A DNA stretch of 64,000 bases, from positions 124,001 to 188,000 of the forward strand of contig JADKCZ010000010.1 of assembly GCA_016718565.1 (NCBI GenBank), written 5' to 3'. Under the pieces are notes generated by a model. It did not search any database and had not been told where the DNA came from. It was given only the letters and a program-made list of their open reading frames with translations. Shown in pieces: positions 26,864-34,983 of this stretch (the first letter of the stretch is position 1; the number at the start of each line of letters is the position of its first letter). Made by a program: the position numbers and the translations under genes. This DNA comes from Anaeromyxobacter sp. Lineage in GTDB: Bacteria; Myxococcota; Myxococcia; Myxococcales; Anaeromyxobacteraceae.

Positions 26864-27013
26864 ATGACCACCACCAGGACCACCATCGCGGGACTCGACG
26901 GCGTCCCGCACCCGGTGGCGGGGCTCGACCTGCGCGCCCGCGCCCGCACCAGCCCCAGGGACGCCGCGCTGGCGCTGCTGGCCGCCGCCATCCTGCTGCT
27001 GGTGGCCTTCTAG
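26864..27013 (+). CDS. Small membrane-anchored protein (49 aa), hypothetical
   Basis: An ATG preceded by a purine-rich GGGGGAGAG opens a 49-codon frame. The first ~33 residues are hydrophilic (Thr/Arg-rich). The last ~14 (ALALLAAAILLLVAF) form a single hydrophobic segment ending at the C-terminus, as in tail-anchored miniproteins. No homologue is recognised. Strong third-position GC in the C-terminal half supports coding, but short frames are common by chance in such DNA. Confidence 0.45.
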   Translation: MTTTRTTIAGLDGVPHPVAGLDLRARARTSPRDAALALLAAAILLLVAF

Positions 27014-27030
27014 GCGGGCCCGCCGGGCGG

Positions 27031-27906
27031 TCAGCGGCCCCAGAACCCGCCGGCGCCGTCCTTGCGCTTGTCCATGCCGGGGTCGAGCCGCACGAAGGTG
27101 CACATCTCGTTCAGGCGCGAGTAGATCCGGTCGCCCACCCGCTGCGCCAGCGTCAAGGCCTCGGCCTCGCGCTGGAAGTCCTTGGAGCGGGTCTGCACCA
27201 GCCGGCCGGGCTCCTCCGACGGCGCGCGCGGATCGAGGAAGTAGTTGGTGGCGAAGAGCGTGGCCAGCCCGCCGTTGAAGCGCCGGCTGATCAGCTCGTC
27301 GAGCATCGACCGCTCCCAGTCGGTGCCGCGCTCCTTGCCCAGCTCGTCGATGGCCAGCACCGGCACCGAGATGAGCGGCTTCAGGATCTCCATCTGGTTC
27401 CGGCCCGAGTCGAAGCCGGCCTTGATGTCGGAGAGCAGCAGCATGAACTCCACGTAGCGGCAGGCCACCCCCTTCTCGAGGGCCAGCCAGCGCAGCGTGG
27501 CCGAGAGCAGGTGGGTCTTGCCGCCGCCGGGCCGCCCGTAGAACAGGAACCCCTTGGACGGCGCGTCGGAGCGGAACTTGCGGGCGAAGTCCTCCGCCAC
27601 CGCCTTGGCCGCGGCGTGGTCCGGGCTCCAGATCTTGAACCCCTCGAAGCTGGCCCGGGCCACCGCCGCCGGGATGCCCACCTTGTTGAAGAGGCCGATG
27701 CGGGCGTCGAGGTGGCGGCAGGCGCAGGGCTGGGCCACCGCCCCGCTGGGCCCCGGCACCAGCAGGTACCCCTGGCCGCCGCAGCGCGGGCAGGTGGCCT
27801 GGCAGACGCAGCGGCGCGCCTGGGCGGGCTTGCCCAGCACCTGCTCCACCACGTAGCCGGCGCCGCTGCACAAGGCGCAGGACGCGCTCTCCACTGGACC
27901 GGGCAT
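27031..27906 (-). CDS. DnaC/IstB-like ATPase with N-terminal zinc-binding module
   Basis: A 291-residue protein. Residues ~10-65 contain four paired-Cys motifs (CALC, CVC, CPRCGGQGY, CAC) like the zinc-ribbon of DnaJ-type proteins. Residues ~115-270 form an AAA+ domain of the DnaC/DnaA group: Walker A FYGRPGGGKTHL, Walker B VLAIDELGKERG, sensor-like LFATNYFLDP and the arginine-finger region RIYSRLNEM. Such proteins load the replicative helicase. The stand-alone chromosomal context (no transposase) favours a DnaC-type loader over IstB. It starts 11 bp after its upstream partner gene. Confidence 0.82.
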   Translation of the reverse strand: MPGPVESASCALCSGAGYVVEQVLGKPAQARRCVCQATCPRCGGQGYLLVPGPSGAVAQPCACRHLDARIGLFNKVGIPAAVARASFEGFKIWSPDHAAAKAVAEDFARKFRSDAPSKGFLFYGRPGGGKTHLLSATLRWLALEKGVACRYVEFMLLLSDIKAGFDSGRNQMEILKPLISVPVLAIDELGKERGTDWERSMLDELISRRFNGGLATLFATNYFLDPRAPSEEPGRLVQTRSKDFQREAEALTLAQRVGDRIYSRLNEMCTFVRLDPGMDKRKDGAGGFWGR

Positions 27907-27917
27907 GAGGGCTGCTT

Positions 27918-28589
27918 CTACACCGATCCGCGCAGGCAGGTCAGCCCCGCCTCGCGGGCCGCCTCCAGCAGCCGGCTGCGCAGCGCCTCCCGGTAGGCGC
28001 GGGGGCTCTCGCCGCGCCGGCGCGGGCCGCACAGCAGCCTGAGCCGCGGGCCCAGGCCGCCGCGCTCGGGGCGGGCCAGCCCGCCCAGCCAGGCCGCCAG
28101 GATGCGGGCGTCGGCCTGGGCCACCGCCGCCTCCACCCGCTCGAGCGGGGTGCCGCCGTAGTCGCCGGAGAGGGCCCGCCACGCCTCGCGGTAGCCGTCG
28201 CGTCGGTGGCCCTCGGCGGCGCGCCCGGCGTCGGCCAGCAGGGCGCGGGCCGCCGCCAGCCGGGACTCGGCCGCGCCCGCCTCGCCGGGTGGCGCCGGCG
28301 CCTCGCCCACCCGCTGGCGCTGGTAGGCGTTCCACTCGTCCTCCACCGCGAAGCGCAGGGCCCGGAGCGAGCGGGGCAGGGTGGCGCCGGGGGCGCGCTG
28401 CTCCACCAGCGTCTCCAGCCCCGTGCGCAGGCCGCGGCACACCACCGCCACCGGCAGGCCGCGCCGCTCCCACTCGGCCACCAGCTCCTGGTCGAGCGGC
28501 GAGATCATGAGGCCGGCGCCGCGGAGGCCGAGGAAGTACTCGGCCACCACGGCCTGGTAGGTGAGGGCACCGGCCGGCAGGTCCGACAT
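27918..28589 (-). CDS. Hypothetical partner of the DnaC-like ATPase
   Basis: A 223-residue soluble protein, upstream of and co-transcribed with the DnaC-like gene. The N-terminal part (YQAVVAEYFLGLRGAGLMISPLDQELVAEWERRGLPVAVVCRGL) has a winged-helix/DnaD-like feel. The rest is helical and very Arg/Ala-rich, ending in a basic region. No catalytic motif is visible. In several bacteria a helicase loader ATPase is encoded beside a small DNA-binding primosome protein, so a replication-initiation role is suggested by context only. Confidence 0.7.
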   Translation of the reverse strand: MSDLPAGALTYQAVVAEYFLGLRGAGLMISPLDQELVAEWERRGLPVAVVCRGLRTGLETLVEQRAPGATLPRSLRALRFAVEDEWNAYQRQRVGEAPAPPGEAGAAESRLAAARALLADAGRAAEGHRRDGYREAWRALSGDYGGTPLERVEAAVAQADARILAAWLGGLARPERGGLGPRLRLLCGPRRRGESPRAYREALRSRLLEAAREAGLTCLRGSV

Positions 28590-28628
28590 GCGCCAGAGCC
28601 TAGCGCCCGGCTCCGACGCCGGGCCAGC

Positions 28629-29231
28629 CTAGCTGCAGGGCCCGGTGGGGGTGACGCTGCCGTGCGGGCAGTGGATGGTGGCGTTGGCCGCGCTCGCGGC
28701 GGCGAAGCCCAGGTGGTTGATGCGGCACTGCACCGTGTTGCCGGAGGTGGCGGTGGGGGTCCCGGTGGTGGCCAGGCCGGCGCAGGCGGTCAGGCAGGTG
28801 GCCTTGTCGGCGTGCAGCGCGAGCCCGCCGGTGCAGGCGGCCAGCGCCGCGTCGCAGTAGGTCTCGCACCAGCCGCCGCAGACGTTGCCGCCGCTGGCGC
28901 CGGCGTGCTTGCAGTGCACCGCCGGGTTGGCGGCGGCCAGGCCGACGTGGGTGGTGCGACAGGCCAGCGAGTTGCCGCTGGTGGCGGCGGCGGTGCCCTC
29001 GCTCCAGAGCTCCGGGCTGGTGCGGGCCCGGTTGCAGAAGGTGGTGCAGGCCGCCAGGTCGGCGTACTGCGCGTCGGCCGCCGTGCAGGTGGTGGCCATG
29101 GCGGCGCAGTATGTGTCGCAGCCGTTCGAGGCGGGCGGCGGGTCGCTGGAGTCGGAGCCGCAGGCGGCCAGGGCCAGGGCGGCGGTGAGGGCGAGGACGG
29201 GCAGGGCGAGCGTCAGGTGTCGGGAAGACAT
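28629..29231 (-). CDS. Cys-rich lipoprotein with two tandem homologous modules
   Basis: A 200-residue lipoprotein: signal peptide with lipobox LAAC (Cys ~24), Ser/Asp/Pro linker, then two copies of a ~75-residue module. Each module has the same cysteine spacing: C-x2-YC, an internal Cys pair, C-x3-FC or C-x3-C, then ATSGN-xx-CR-xx-H and a closing HC-x-H. The repeated closing segments are VHCKHAG and IHCPHGS. The protein would be surface or periplasmic, with disulfides or a bound metal or haem. Classical CXXCH haem sites are absent. The ATG at 29231 is preferred over an upstream one because it starts the signal peptide. Function unknown. Confidence 0.75.
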   Translation of the reverse strand: MSSRHLTLALPVLALTAALALAACGSDSSDPPPASNGCDTYCAAMATTCTAADAQYADLAACTTFCNRARTSPELWSEGTAAATSGNSLACRTTHVGLAAANPAVHCKHAGASGGNVCGGWCETYCDAALAACTGGLALHADKATCLTACAGLATTGTPTATSGNTVQCRINHLGFAAASAANATIHCPHGSVTPTGPCS

Positions 29232-29322
29232 GTGGACCTCCACGGGGCGAGGTGCCCCCGTCAGTCCACCCGCCACCCAGGCCGGCCGCCCGCCCCCGGC
29301 GGGACGGACCCCAAGGTGGGCC

Positions 29323-30387
29323 TCAGGCCCCGGCTGCGCTGCGCCGATCCAGCAGCCCGAGGACCTCCCGGGCGCTGTCGAAGCGCGCCCCCGGGTCCTT
29401 CTCCAGGCACTTCTCGGCCAGCGCGGCCAGGTCGGGGTCCACGCCCGGGTTCACCTCGACCAGCGGCACCGGGCGGGCGTGCAGGATCTCGTGCCACAGC
29501 GCAGACGGGTCCTGCGAGACGAAGGGCGGCGCGGCGGCCAGCAGCTCGTAGAGGATGACCCCCAGGCTGTAGAGGTCGGCGCGCCCGTCCACCGGCTCGC
29601 CCTGCGCCTGCTCCGGCGACATGTACCGGTAGGTGCCCACCACCCGCCCGGTGCCGGTGAGCGGCTCGACGGCGTCCTCGGCGTACTTCACCAGGCCGAA
29701 GTCCATGATGCGGGCCTGCCGACGGTCGTCCACCATGATGTTGGAGGGCTTCAGGTCGCGGTGCACCAGCCCGTGGGCGTGCACGTAGGCCAGCGCCTGC
29801 AGCACCTGGCGCAGGGCGCAGCCGAGGCGCTCCAGGCGGCGCGGGCGGTTCAGGCCGGCCTGCTGGGCGGCGGTGAGCGGGGTGCGCACCACGGCCGGGG
29901 CCTCGGGGTGGGGCGCCGTCGGGACCGGGGGGTGGAACCCGGCCGGCGCGGTCTCCGGCTCGTCGAGCATGGTGGCCAGCGAGCGGATGGCCTCGGGCCC
30001 CACGTCGGGCGGTGGGCCCGACCCCGAGACCGAGAAGACCGAGGGATCGACGCAGGGCGGTGCCTGGGTGGCGTCCTCGTCGAGCGCGGGCGAGAGGAAG
30101 GCGCGCAGGTCGAGCCCCTCCACCAGCTCCATGGCCAAGTAGGAGTACCCCTCGAAGACCCCGGCCTCGAAGACGCGCACCACGTTGGGGTGGTCGAGCC
30201 GCGCCAGCACCTCGAACTCGCGGGCCAGGCGGCGGGCAGCCCGCGGATCCACCACCGGTGCGGGTCCCAGGACCTTGAGCGCGACCAGCCGGCCCGTCGC
30301 CCGATGGCGGGCCCGGTAGACCACCCCGATGCCGCCGCGGCCGATGACCGAGAGGATCTCCCACGGGCCGACGGAGCGAGGGACCAC
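29323..30387 (-). CDS. Eukaryote-type Ser/Thr protein kinase
   Basis: A ~354-residue Hanks-type kinase. Glycine loop IGRGGIGVVYRA, catalytic Lys in VALKVLG, active site HGLVHRDLKPSNIM, metal-binding DFGLVKYAE, and activation-loop and substrate region GTYRYMSPEQAQG. About 85 residues of Pro/Ala/Asp-rich sequence are inserted in the middle of the kinase fold, between the ELVEGLDLRAFL hinge and the helix before the catalytic loop. There is no membrane helix or sensor domain, so it is cytosolic. The start is uncertain: a GTG at 30387 is used here to leave room for promoters of the divergent uppS operon, while another GTG at 30450 would add 21 residues. Myxobacteria have very many such kinases. 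Confidence 0.85.
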   Translation of the reverse strand: MVPRSVGPWEILSVIGRGGIGVVYRARHRATGRLVALKVLGPAPVVDPRAARRLAREFEVLARLDHPNVVRVFEAGVFEGYSYLAMELVEGLDLRAFLSPALDEDATQAPPCVDPSVFSVSGSGPPPDVGPEAIRSLATMLDEPETAPAGFHPPVPTAPHPEAPAVVRTPLTAAQQAGLNRPRRLERLGCALRQVLQALAYVHAHGLVHRDLKPSNIMVDDRRQARIMDFGLVKYAEDAVEPLTGTGRVVGTYRYMSPEQAQGEPVDGRADLYSLGVILYELLAAAPPFVSQDPSALWHEILHARPVPLVEVNPGVDPDLAALAEKCLEKDPGARFDSAREVLGLLDRRSAAGA

Positions 30388-30497
30388 CGATCGAGCATGG
30401 AACGCCCATGGTCCCGGGTCAAACGCAGGCCCCAGGGCACCAGCGCGCACGCCCCCTCGGGGGTGGCCGGTCGGTGGGGCCGTGGTATAGGACGCCG

Positions 30498-31256
30498 GTG
30501 CCCGCCGCCACCCCTCCCAGCGAGCTCGAGGCGCGGGTCCGCGCGCGCCCCCTGCCGCGCCACGTGGCCGTCATCATGGATGGGAACGGCCGCTGGGCCG
30601 AGGCGCGGGGGCTGCCGCGGGTGGCTGGGCACCGCGAGGGGGCCGAGGCGGTCCGGGCCGTGGTCCGCACCGCCCGCCGCATCGGGCTCCGGGCGCTCAC
30701 CCTCTACGCCTTCTCCATGCAGAACTGGGCCCGCCCGGCCGACGAGGTGGCGGCCCTGATGGCGCTGCTGGGGGAGTTCCTGCGCTCCGAGCGCGGCGAC
30801 ATCCGCGAGAACGCCATCCGCCTCAACGCCATCGGCGACCTGGCCCGCCTGCCGCCCGAGGTGAGGGGCCAGCTCGACCTGGTGATGGGCGAGAGCCGCG
30901 GCAACGGCGGCATGGTGCTGACCCTGGCGCTGTCCTACGGCGGCCGCGAGGAGCTGGTGCAGGCGGCCCGCGCCGCGGCGGCCGAGGGGCCGGTCACCGA
31001 GGCCGCGCTGGAGGCCCACCTGTGGACCAGCGGCCTGCCCGAGCTGGACCTGCTGGTGCGCACCAGCGGGGAGCGGCGCATCTCCAACTTCCTGCTGTGG
31101 CAGGCGGCCTACGCCGAGCTCTGCTTCACCGACGTGCTCTTCCCGGACTTCCGCGACGAGGCCTTCCTGGCCACCATCGCCGACTACCAGGGGCGCGAGC
31201 GGCGCTTCGGCCTGACCGGCGCCCAGCTGGCGGCGCAGGACGGGCCGGACCGGTGA
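30498..31256 (+). CDS. uppS: Undecaprenyl pyrophosphate synthase
   Basis: A ~252-residue cis-prenyltransferase that condenses eight isopentenyl units onto farnesyl diphosphate to give the C55 carrier lipid for peptidoglycan and for the polysaccharide locus in this window. Signatures: HVAVIMDGNGRWAEARGL with the catalytic Asp, HREGAEAVR, LYAFSMQNWARP and the C-terminal LLVRTSGERRISNFLLWQ followed by the DFRDEAF region. The start is a GTG at 30498. It is first in the operon uppS-cdsA-dxr-rseP-tsaB. The stop overlaps the cdsA GTG by 4 bp. Confidence 0.95.
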   Translation: MPAATPPSELEARVRARPLPRHVAVIMDGNGRWAEARGLPRVAGHREGAEAVRAVVRTARRIGLRALTLYAFSMQNWARPADEVAALMALLGEFLRSERGDIRENAIRLNAIGDLARLPPEVRGQLDLVMGESRGNGGMVLTLALSYGGREELVQAARAAAAEGPVTEAALEAHLWTSGLPELDLLVRTSGERRISNFLLWQAAYAELCFTDVLFPDFRDEAFLATIADYQGRERRFGLTGAQLAAQDGPDR

Positions 31257-32092
31257 GCTCCTTCCTGGCCGACCCGGAGAAGCGCCGGAACCTGTTCGAG
31301 CGGGCCGTGTCGGCCATCGTGCTGCTGCCGCTGGCCATCTGGCTCACGGTGGTGGGCGGGTACCCCTTCGCGGTGCTGATCGGGCTGGCGGCCGCGCTCT
31401 GCACCTACGAGCTGCTGCTCATGTCGGGCCCGCTGCTGGGGCCGGAGTGGTACGGCGTGCTGGTGGCGGGCGCCTTCCCCCTGCTGGCGGGGGTGAGCGG
31501 CTCGGGCGACCTCCTGCCCGGCTGGGCGGGGCTGGCCCTGGCCGGGGCCACCGTGGTGCTGCTCTCGCTGCTCCTGCTGCGCCACGAGGTGCAGGCCGAC
31601 GTGCCGGCCCGCGCCGGGCGGGTGGCGGTGGCCTGGCTCTACTGCGGCGTGCTGCCGGCCTCGGTGGTGGGCCTGCGGCTCCGCTTCGGCTTCGACTTCG
31701 TCATCCTGGCCTTCGTGGTGACCTGGGCCAACGACACCTTCGCCTACTTCGCCGGCCTCTCCTTCGGGCGCCACAAGCTCTCCGAGAAGGTGAGCCCCAA
31801 GAAGACCTGGGAGGGGTTCTTCGGCGGGGCGGTGGGCAGCCTGCTGGGGGCCGCCGCCATGCAGCACTGGCGGCTGCCGGAGGAGCTGTCGCTGGGCGCG
31901 GCCCTGGCGCTGGGCGCCGGCGGCGCGGTGGTCGGCCCGCTCGGCGACCTGGTGGAGTCGCTCTGGAAGCGGGCCTACGGCGTGAAGGACTCGTCGCGGC
32001 TCATCCCCGGCCACGGCGGCCTGCTCGACCGCATCGACGCCCTGCTGTTCGTGGCCCCGTGGATCTACGTCTTCGCCGCCTACCTCAGGTGA
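31253..32092 (+). CDS. cdsA: Phosphatidate cytidylyltransferase (CDP-diglyceride synthase)
   Basis: A 279-residue integral membrane enzyme making CDP-diacylglycerol from phosphatidate and CTP, the precursor of all phospholipids (used by pgsA near the right end of this window). It has about eight hydrophobic spans. The CdsA family signature is near the C-terminus: SLWKRAYGVKDSSRLIPGHG, then GLLDRIDALLF. Also conserved are WANDTFAYFAGLSFGRHKL and SPKKTWEGFFGG. It is translationally coupled to uppS through a GTG overlapping the stop. Confidence 0.95.
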   Translation: MSSFLADPEKRRNLFERAVSAIVLLPLAIWLTVVGGYPFAVLIGLAAALCTYELLLMSGPLLGPEWYGVLVAGAFPLLAGVSGSGDLLPGWAGLALAGATVVLLSLLLLRHEVQADVPARAGRVAVAWLYCGVLPASVVGLRLRFGFDFVILAFVVTWANDTFAYFAGLSFGRHKLSEKVSPKKTWEGFFGGAVGSLLGAAAMQHWRLPEELSLGAALALGAGGAVVGPLGDLVESLWKRAYGVKDSSRLIPGHGGLLDRIDALLFVAPWIYVFAAYLR

Positions 32093-32141
32093 GGCCCCCC
32101 GGGCGGGGCCCGGCGCGGCCGTGCTAGGGTCCCCCCCCGCC

Positions 32142-33287
32142 ATGCGACGCGTCGCCATCCTCGGCTCGACCGGCTCCATCGGCGTGCAGGCGCTCGACGT
32201 CCTGGGGCGCTTCCCCGGCCGCTTCGAGGTGGTGGCGCTGGCCGCCGGCCGCAACGTGGAGCGGCTGGCCGCCCAGGTCCGCGCCTTCCGCCCTCGGCTG
32301 GTGGCGGTGGCCGACCGCGCCGCGGCCGCGGCGCTCCGCCCGCTGGTCCCGGCCGCCACCGAGGTGCTGGAGGGGGACGACGGCGTGGTGGCCGCCGCGG
32401 CCCACCCGGAGGTGGACTTCGTGCTGGCCGCCATCTCGGGGGGCGCCGGGCTGCGCTCCACCGCGGCCGCGGTCGAGGCCGGCAAGGTCATCGGCCTGGC
32501 CAACAAGGAGTCGCTGGTGCTGGCCGGCGAGCTGATGGTGCGGCTGGCCGGCCAGCGCGGCGCCACCATCCTGCCGGTGGACAGCGAGCACTCGGCCATC
32601 CACCAGTCGCTCGTGGGCCACAACCGCAGCGAGGTGCGCCGGCTGCTGCTCACCGCCTCGGGCGGCCCGCTGCGCGGGGTGCCGGCCGAGGAGCTGCCGC
32701 ACGTCACGCCGGCCAGGGCCCTCAAGCACCCCAACTGGTCGATGGGCGACAAGATCACCATCGACTCGGCCACCCTCATGAACAAGGGGCTGGAGGTGAT
32801 CGAGGCCCACTGGCTCTTCGGGGTGGAGCCGCGCCGCATCGACATCGTGGTCCACCCGGAGTCGATCATCCACTCGATGGTCGAGTACATCGACGGGTCG
32901 ATGGTGGCGCAGCTGGGCGTCTCCGACATGCGCGGGCCCATCAGCTACGCGCTCGGCCACCCGGAGCGGCTGCCGCTCGACCTGCCGCCGCTCGACCTGG
33001 CCCGGCTGGGCCGCCTCACCTTCGAGGCGCCGGATCCGGCCCGCTTCCCGGCCTACACCCTGGCCTACCGGGCGCTCGAGCTGGGCGGCACGGCGCCGGC
33101 CGTGCTCTCCGGGGCCGACGAGGCCGCGGTCGAGGCCTTCCTGCAGGGGCGCTGCCGCTTCACCGACATCGCGGAGCTGTGCGGCGAGGCGCTGGAGCGC
33201 CACGCCGTGGAGCCGCTGCGCAGCGTGGAGCAGGCGCTGGCGGCCAGCGACTGGGGGAAGCGGGAGGCGGCCCGGCGGGTTACATGA
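32142..33287 (+). CDS. dxr: 1-deoxy-D-xylulose 5-phosphate reductoisomerase
   Basis: A 381-residue NADPH-dependent enzyme making 2-C-methyl-D-erythritol 4-phosphate, the committed step of the MEP isoprenoid pathway and so a source of precursors for UppS upstream. Motifs: VAILGSTGSIGVQALDVL (NADPH site), GLANKESLVLAGEL, HPNWSMGDKITIDSATLMNK, and IDIVVHPESIIHSMVEY with the DMRGPISYAL segment. The ATG at 32142 matches the family start. An in-frame GTG 21 bp upstream is in the spacer. Confidence 0.95.
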   Translation: MRRVAILGSTGSIGVQALDVLGRFPGRFEVVALAAGRNVERLAAQVRAFRPRLVAVADRAAAAALRPLVPAATEVLEGDDGVVAAAAHPEVDFVLAAISGGAGLRSTAAAVEAGKVIGLANKESLVLAGELMVRLAGQRGATILPVDSEHSAIHQSLVGHNRSEVRRLLLTASGGPLRGVPAEELPHVTPARALKHPNWSMGDKITIDSATLMNKGLEVIEAHWLFGVEPRRIDIVVHPESIIHSMVEYIDGSMVAQLGVSDMRGPISYALGHPERLPLDLPPLDLARLGRLTFEAPDPARFPAYTLAYRALELGGTAPAVLSGADEAAVEAFLQGRCRFTDIAELCGEALERHAVEPLRSVEQALAASDWGKREAARRVT

Positions 33288-33327
33288 CCTCTGGCGCGGG
33301 CCCCGCCCGGCCATCCCTGGTGAACCC

Positions 33328-34971
33328 ATGAGCCTCCTCTTCAACGTGGGCGCGGTCGTCCTCCTGCTGGGCGGGCTGATCTTCGTCCACGAGCTGGGCC
33401 ACTTCCTGGTCGCCAAGGCGCTCTCGGTGAAGGTGGTCCGCTTCTCCATCGGCTTCGGCCCGCGCCTGTTCGGCTTCACCCGCGGCGAGACCGAGTACCA
33501 GATCTCGCTGCTGCCGCTGGGCGGCTACGTCAAGATGACCGGCGAGGACCCCACCCAGGACGTGGCGCCCGAGGACCGCGGCCGCGGCTTCCTGGAGCAG
33601 GCCCCCTGGAAGCGGCTGGCCATCTCCTTCGCCGGCCCGGCCATGAACCTGCTCTTTCCGGGGCTGCTCTTCGTGGCCCTCGGCCTGGCCCAGAACGGCG
33701 AGCTGGTGGCCGGGCCGGTGGTGGGCACGGTGGCGCCGGGCTCGCCGGCCGAGGTGGCCGGGCTGCAGCCGGGCGATCGCATCCGCTCGGTGACCGTGCC
33801 GGGGCGGCCGGCGCTGGCGCTGCGCTGGTTCTCCGACCTGCGCGACGTGGTGGCGCCGCACCCGGAGGCGCCGCTCACCTTCGTGGTGGAGCGCGGCGGG
33901 ACCAGCCTGCCCCTCACCATCGTGCCGGCGGCCGAGGACGACTCCAACCTGGTGGAGCGGCGCACCCGCGGCGTCATCGGCGTCACCCCGGCCTACGCCA
34001 CCGCCCTGGCGGCGCCGGCCCCGGGCCTGGAGAGCCCGCTGCGCCCGCTCGACCTGGTCACCAGCGTGGCCGGGCGCGAGGTGCGCCACGCCGGCGACCT
34101 GGCGGCGGCGCTGGCCGCGGCCAGCTGCCAGCCGGTGGCCATGGCGGTGCGGCGCGGCAGCGGCGCCGACCGGCCGGCGCTGGCGCTGCAGGCCGTGCCC
34201 ACCTGCCTCCCGGGCGGCGGGCCGGCGGTGCTGCCGGCCGACCCCACCGTGGCCGCCTACCTGGCCCGGGTGGACGCCGGCTCCCCGGCCGCGGCGGCCG
34301 GCCTGGTGCGCGGCGACCGGCTCACCGCCGTGAACGGCCACCCGGTCCGCTCCTTCCGCGACGTCAACGCCCTGGGGCGCGAGTTCAAGCCCGGCGTGCC
34401 GGCCCTGCTCTCGCTCGGCGACGGCCGCGTCGTGACCCTCACCCCCGAGGGCGAGGCCTTCCGCGACAAGCAGACGCGCGAGGAGGGGACCCGCCCGGTG
34501 CTCGGCTTCCACCTGGAGGACCGGGTGGGGCTGGAGGTGGCCGGCCTGCTGGTGGAGGAGGTGACGCTGCACCGCGGCGTCGGCGAGATCGCCGGCCTGG
34601 CCACCCAGCAGCTCTGGGAGGTGGTGCGCCTCACCGTGCTCGGCCTGGGCAAGCTCTTCACCGGCGACATCAGCCTGAAGACGGTGGGCGGCCCCATCAT
34701 GATCTTCTCCATCGCGGCGGAGGCGGCCGAGGCCGGGCTGGGGACCTACCTGTTCCAGATGGCGCTCATCAGCGTCAACCTGGGGCTCATGAACCTCCTG
34801 CCCATCCCGGTGCTCGACGGCGGCCACATCGTCACCGCGGCGCTGGAGGGCATCACCCGGCGCCGCCTCTCGCTGCGCACCCGCGAGCTGGCCAACTGGG
34901 TCGGCCTGGCGCTGCTGCTCACCCTGATGGTCTTCGCCTTCGGCAACGACCTGATGTGGCTGCGCGGGTAG
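33328..34971 (+). CDS. rseP: Site-2 intramembrane zinc metalloprotease RseP/EcfE
   Basis: A 547-residue inner-membrane protease that cleaves anti-sigma factors and remnant signal peptides. The zinc site HELGHF is in the first helix (~23), and the membrane loop GGYVKMTGEDP follows. Two PDZ domains (~125-200 with SPAEVAGLQPGDRI, and ~305-380 with SPAAAAGLVRGDRL) are followed by the conserved NLGLMNLLPIPVLDGGHI segment and a final helix. The length is above the ~450-aa norm, because the region between the two PDZ domains is longer. Usual position after dxr. Confidence 0.95.
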   Translation: MSLLFNVGAVVLLLGGLIFVHELGHFLVAKALSVKVVRFSIGFGPRLFGFTRGETEYQISLLPLGGYVKMTGEDPTQDVAPEDRGRGFLEQAPWKRLAISFAGPAMNLLFPGLLFVALGLAQNGELVAGPVVGTVAPGSPAEVAGLQPGDRIRSVTVPGRPALALRWFSDLRDVVAPHPEAPLTFVVERGGTSLPLTIVPAAEDDSNLVERRTRGVIGVTPAYATALAAPAPGLESPLRPLDLVTSVAGREVRHAGDLAAALAAASCQPVAMAVRRGSGADRPALALQAVPTCLPGGGPAVLPADPTVAAYLARVDAGSPAAAAGLVRGDRLTAVNGHPVRSFRDVNALGREFKPGVPALLSLGDGRVVTLTPEGEAFRDKQTREEGTRPVLGFHLEDRVGLEVAGLLVEEVTLHRGVGEIAGLATQQLWEVVRLTVLGLGKLFTGDISLKTVGGPIMIFSIAAEAAEAGLGTYLFQMALISVNLGLMNLLPIPVLDGGHIVTAALEGITRRRLSLRTRELANWVGLALLLTLMVFAFGNDLMWLRG

Positions 34972-34983
34972 GATGGCCCCACC

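Noticed and set aside
27031..27906. IstB of an IS21-type transposon
   Set aside because: The ATPase is of the same group, but there is no istA transposase or inverted repeat around it, and an N-terminal zinc module is not typical for IstB.
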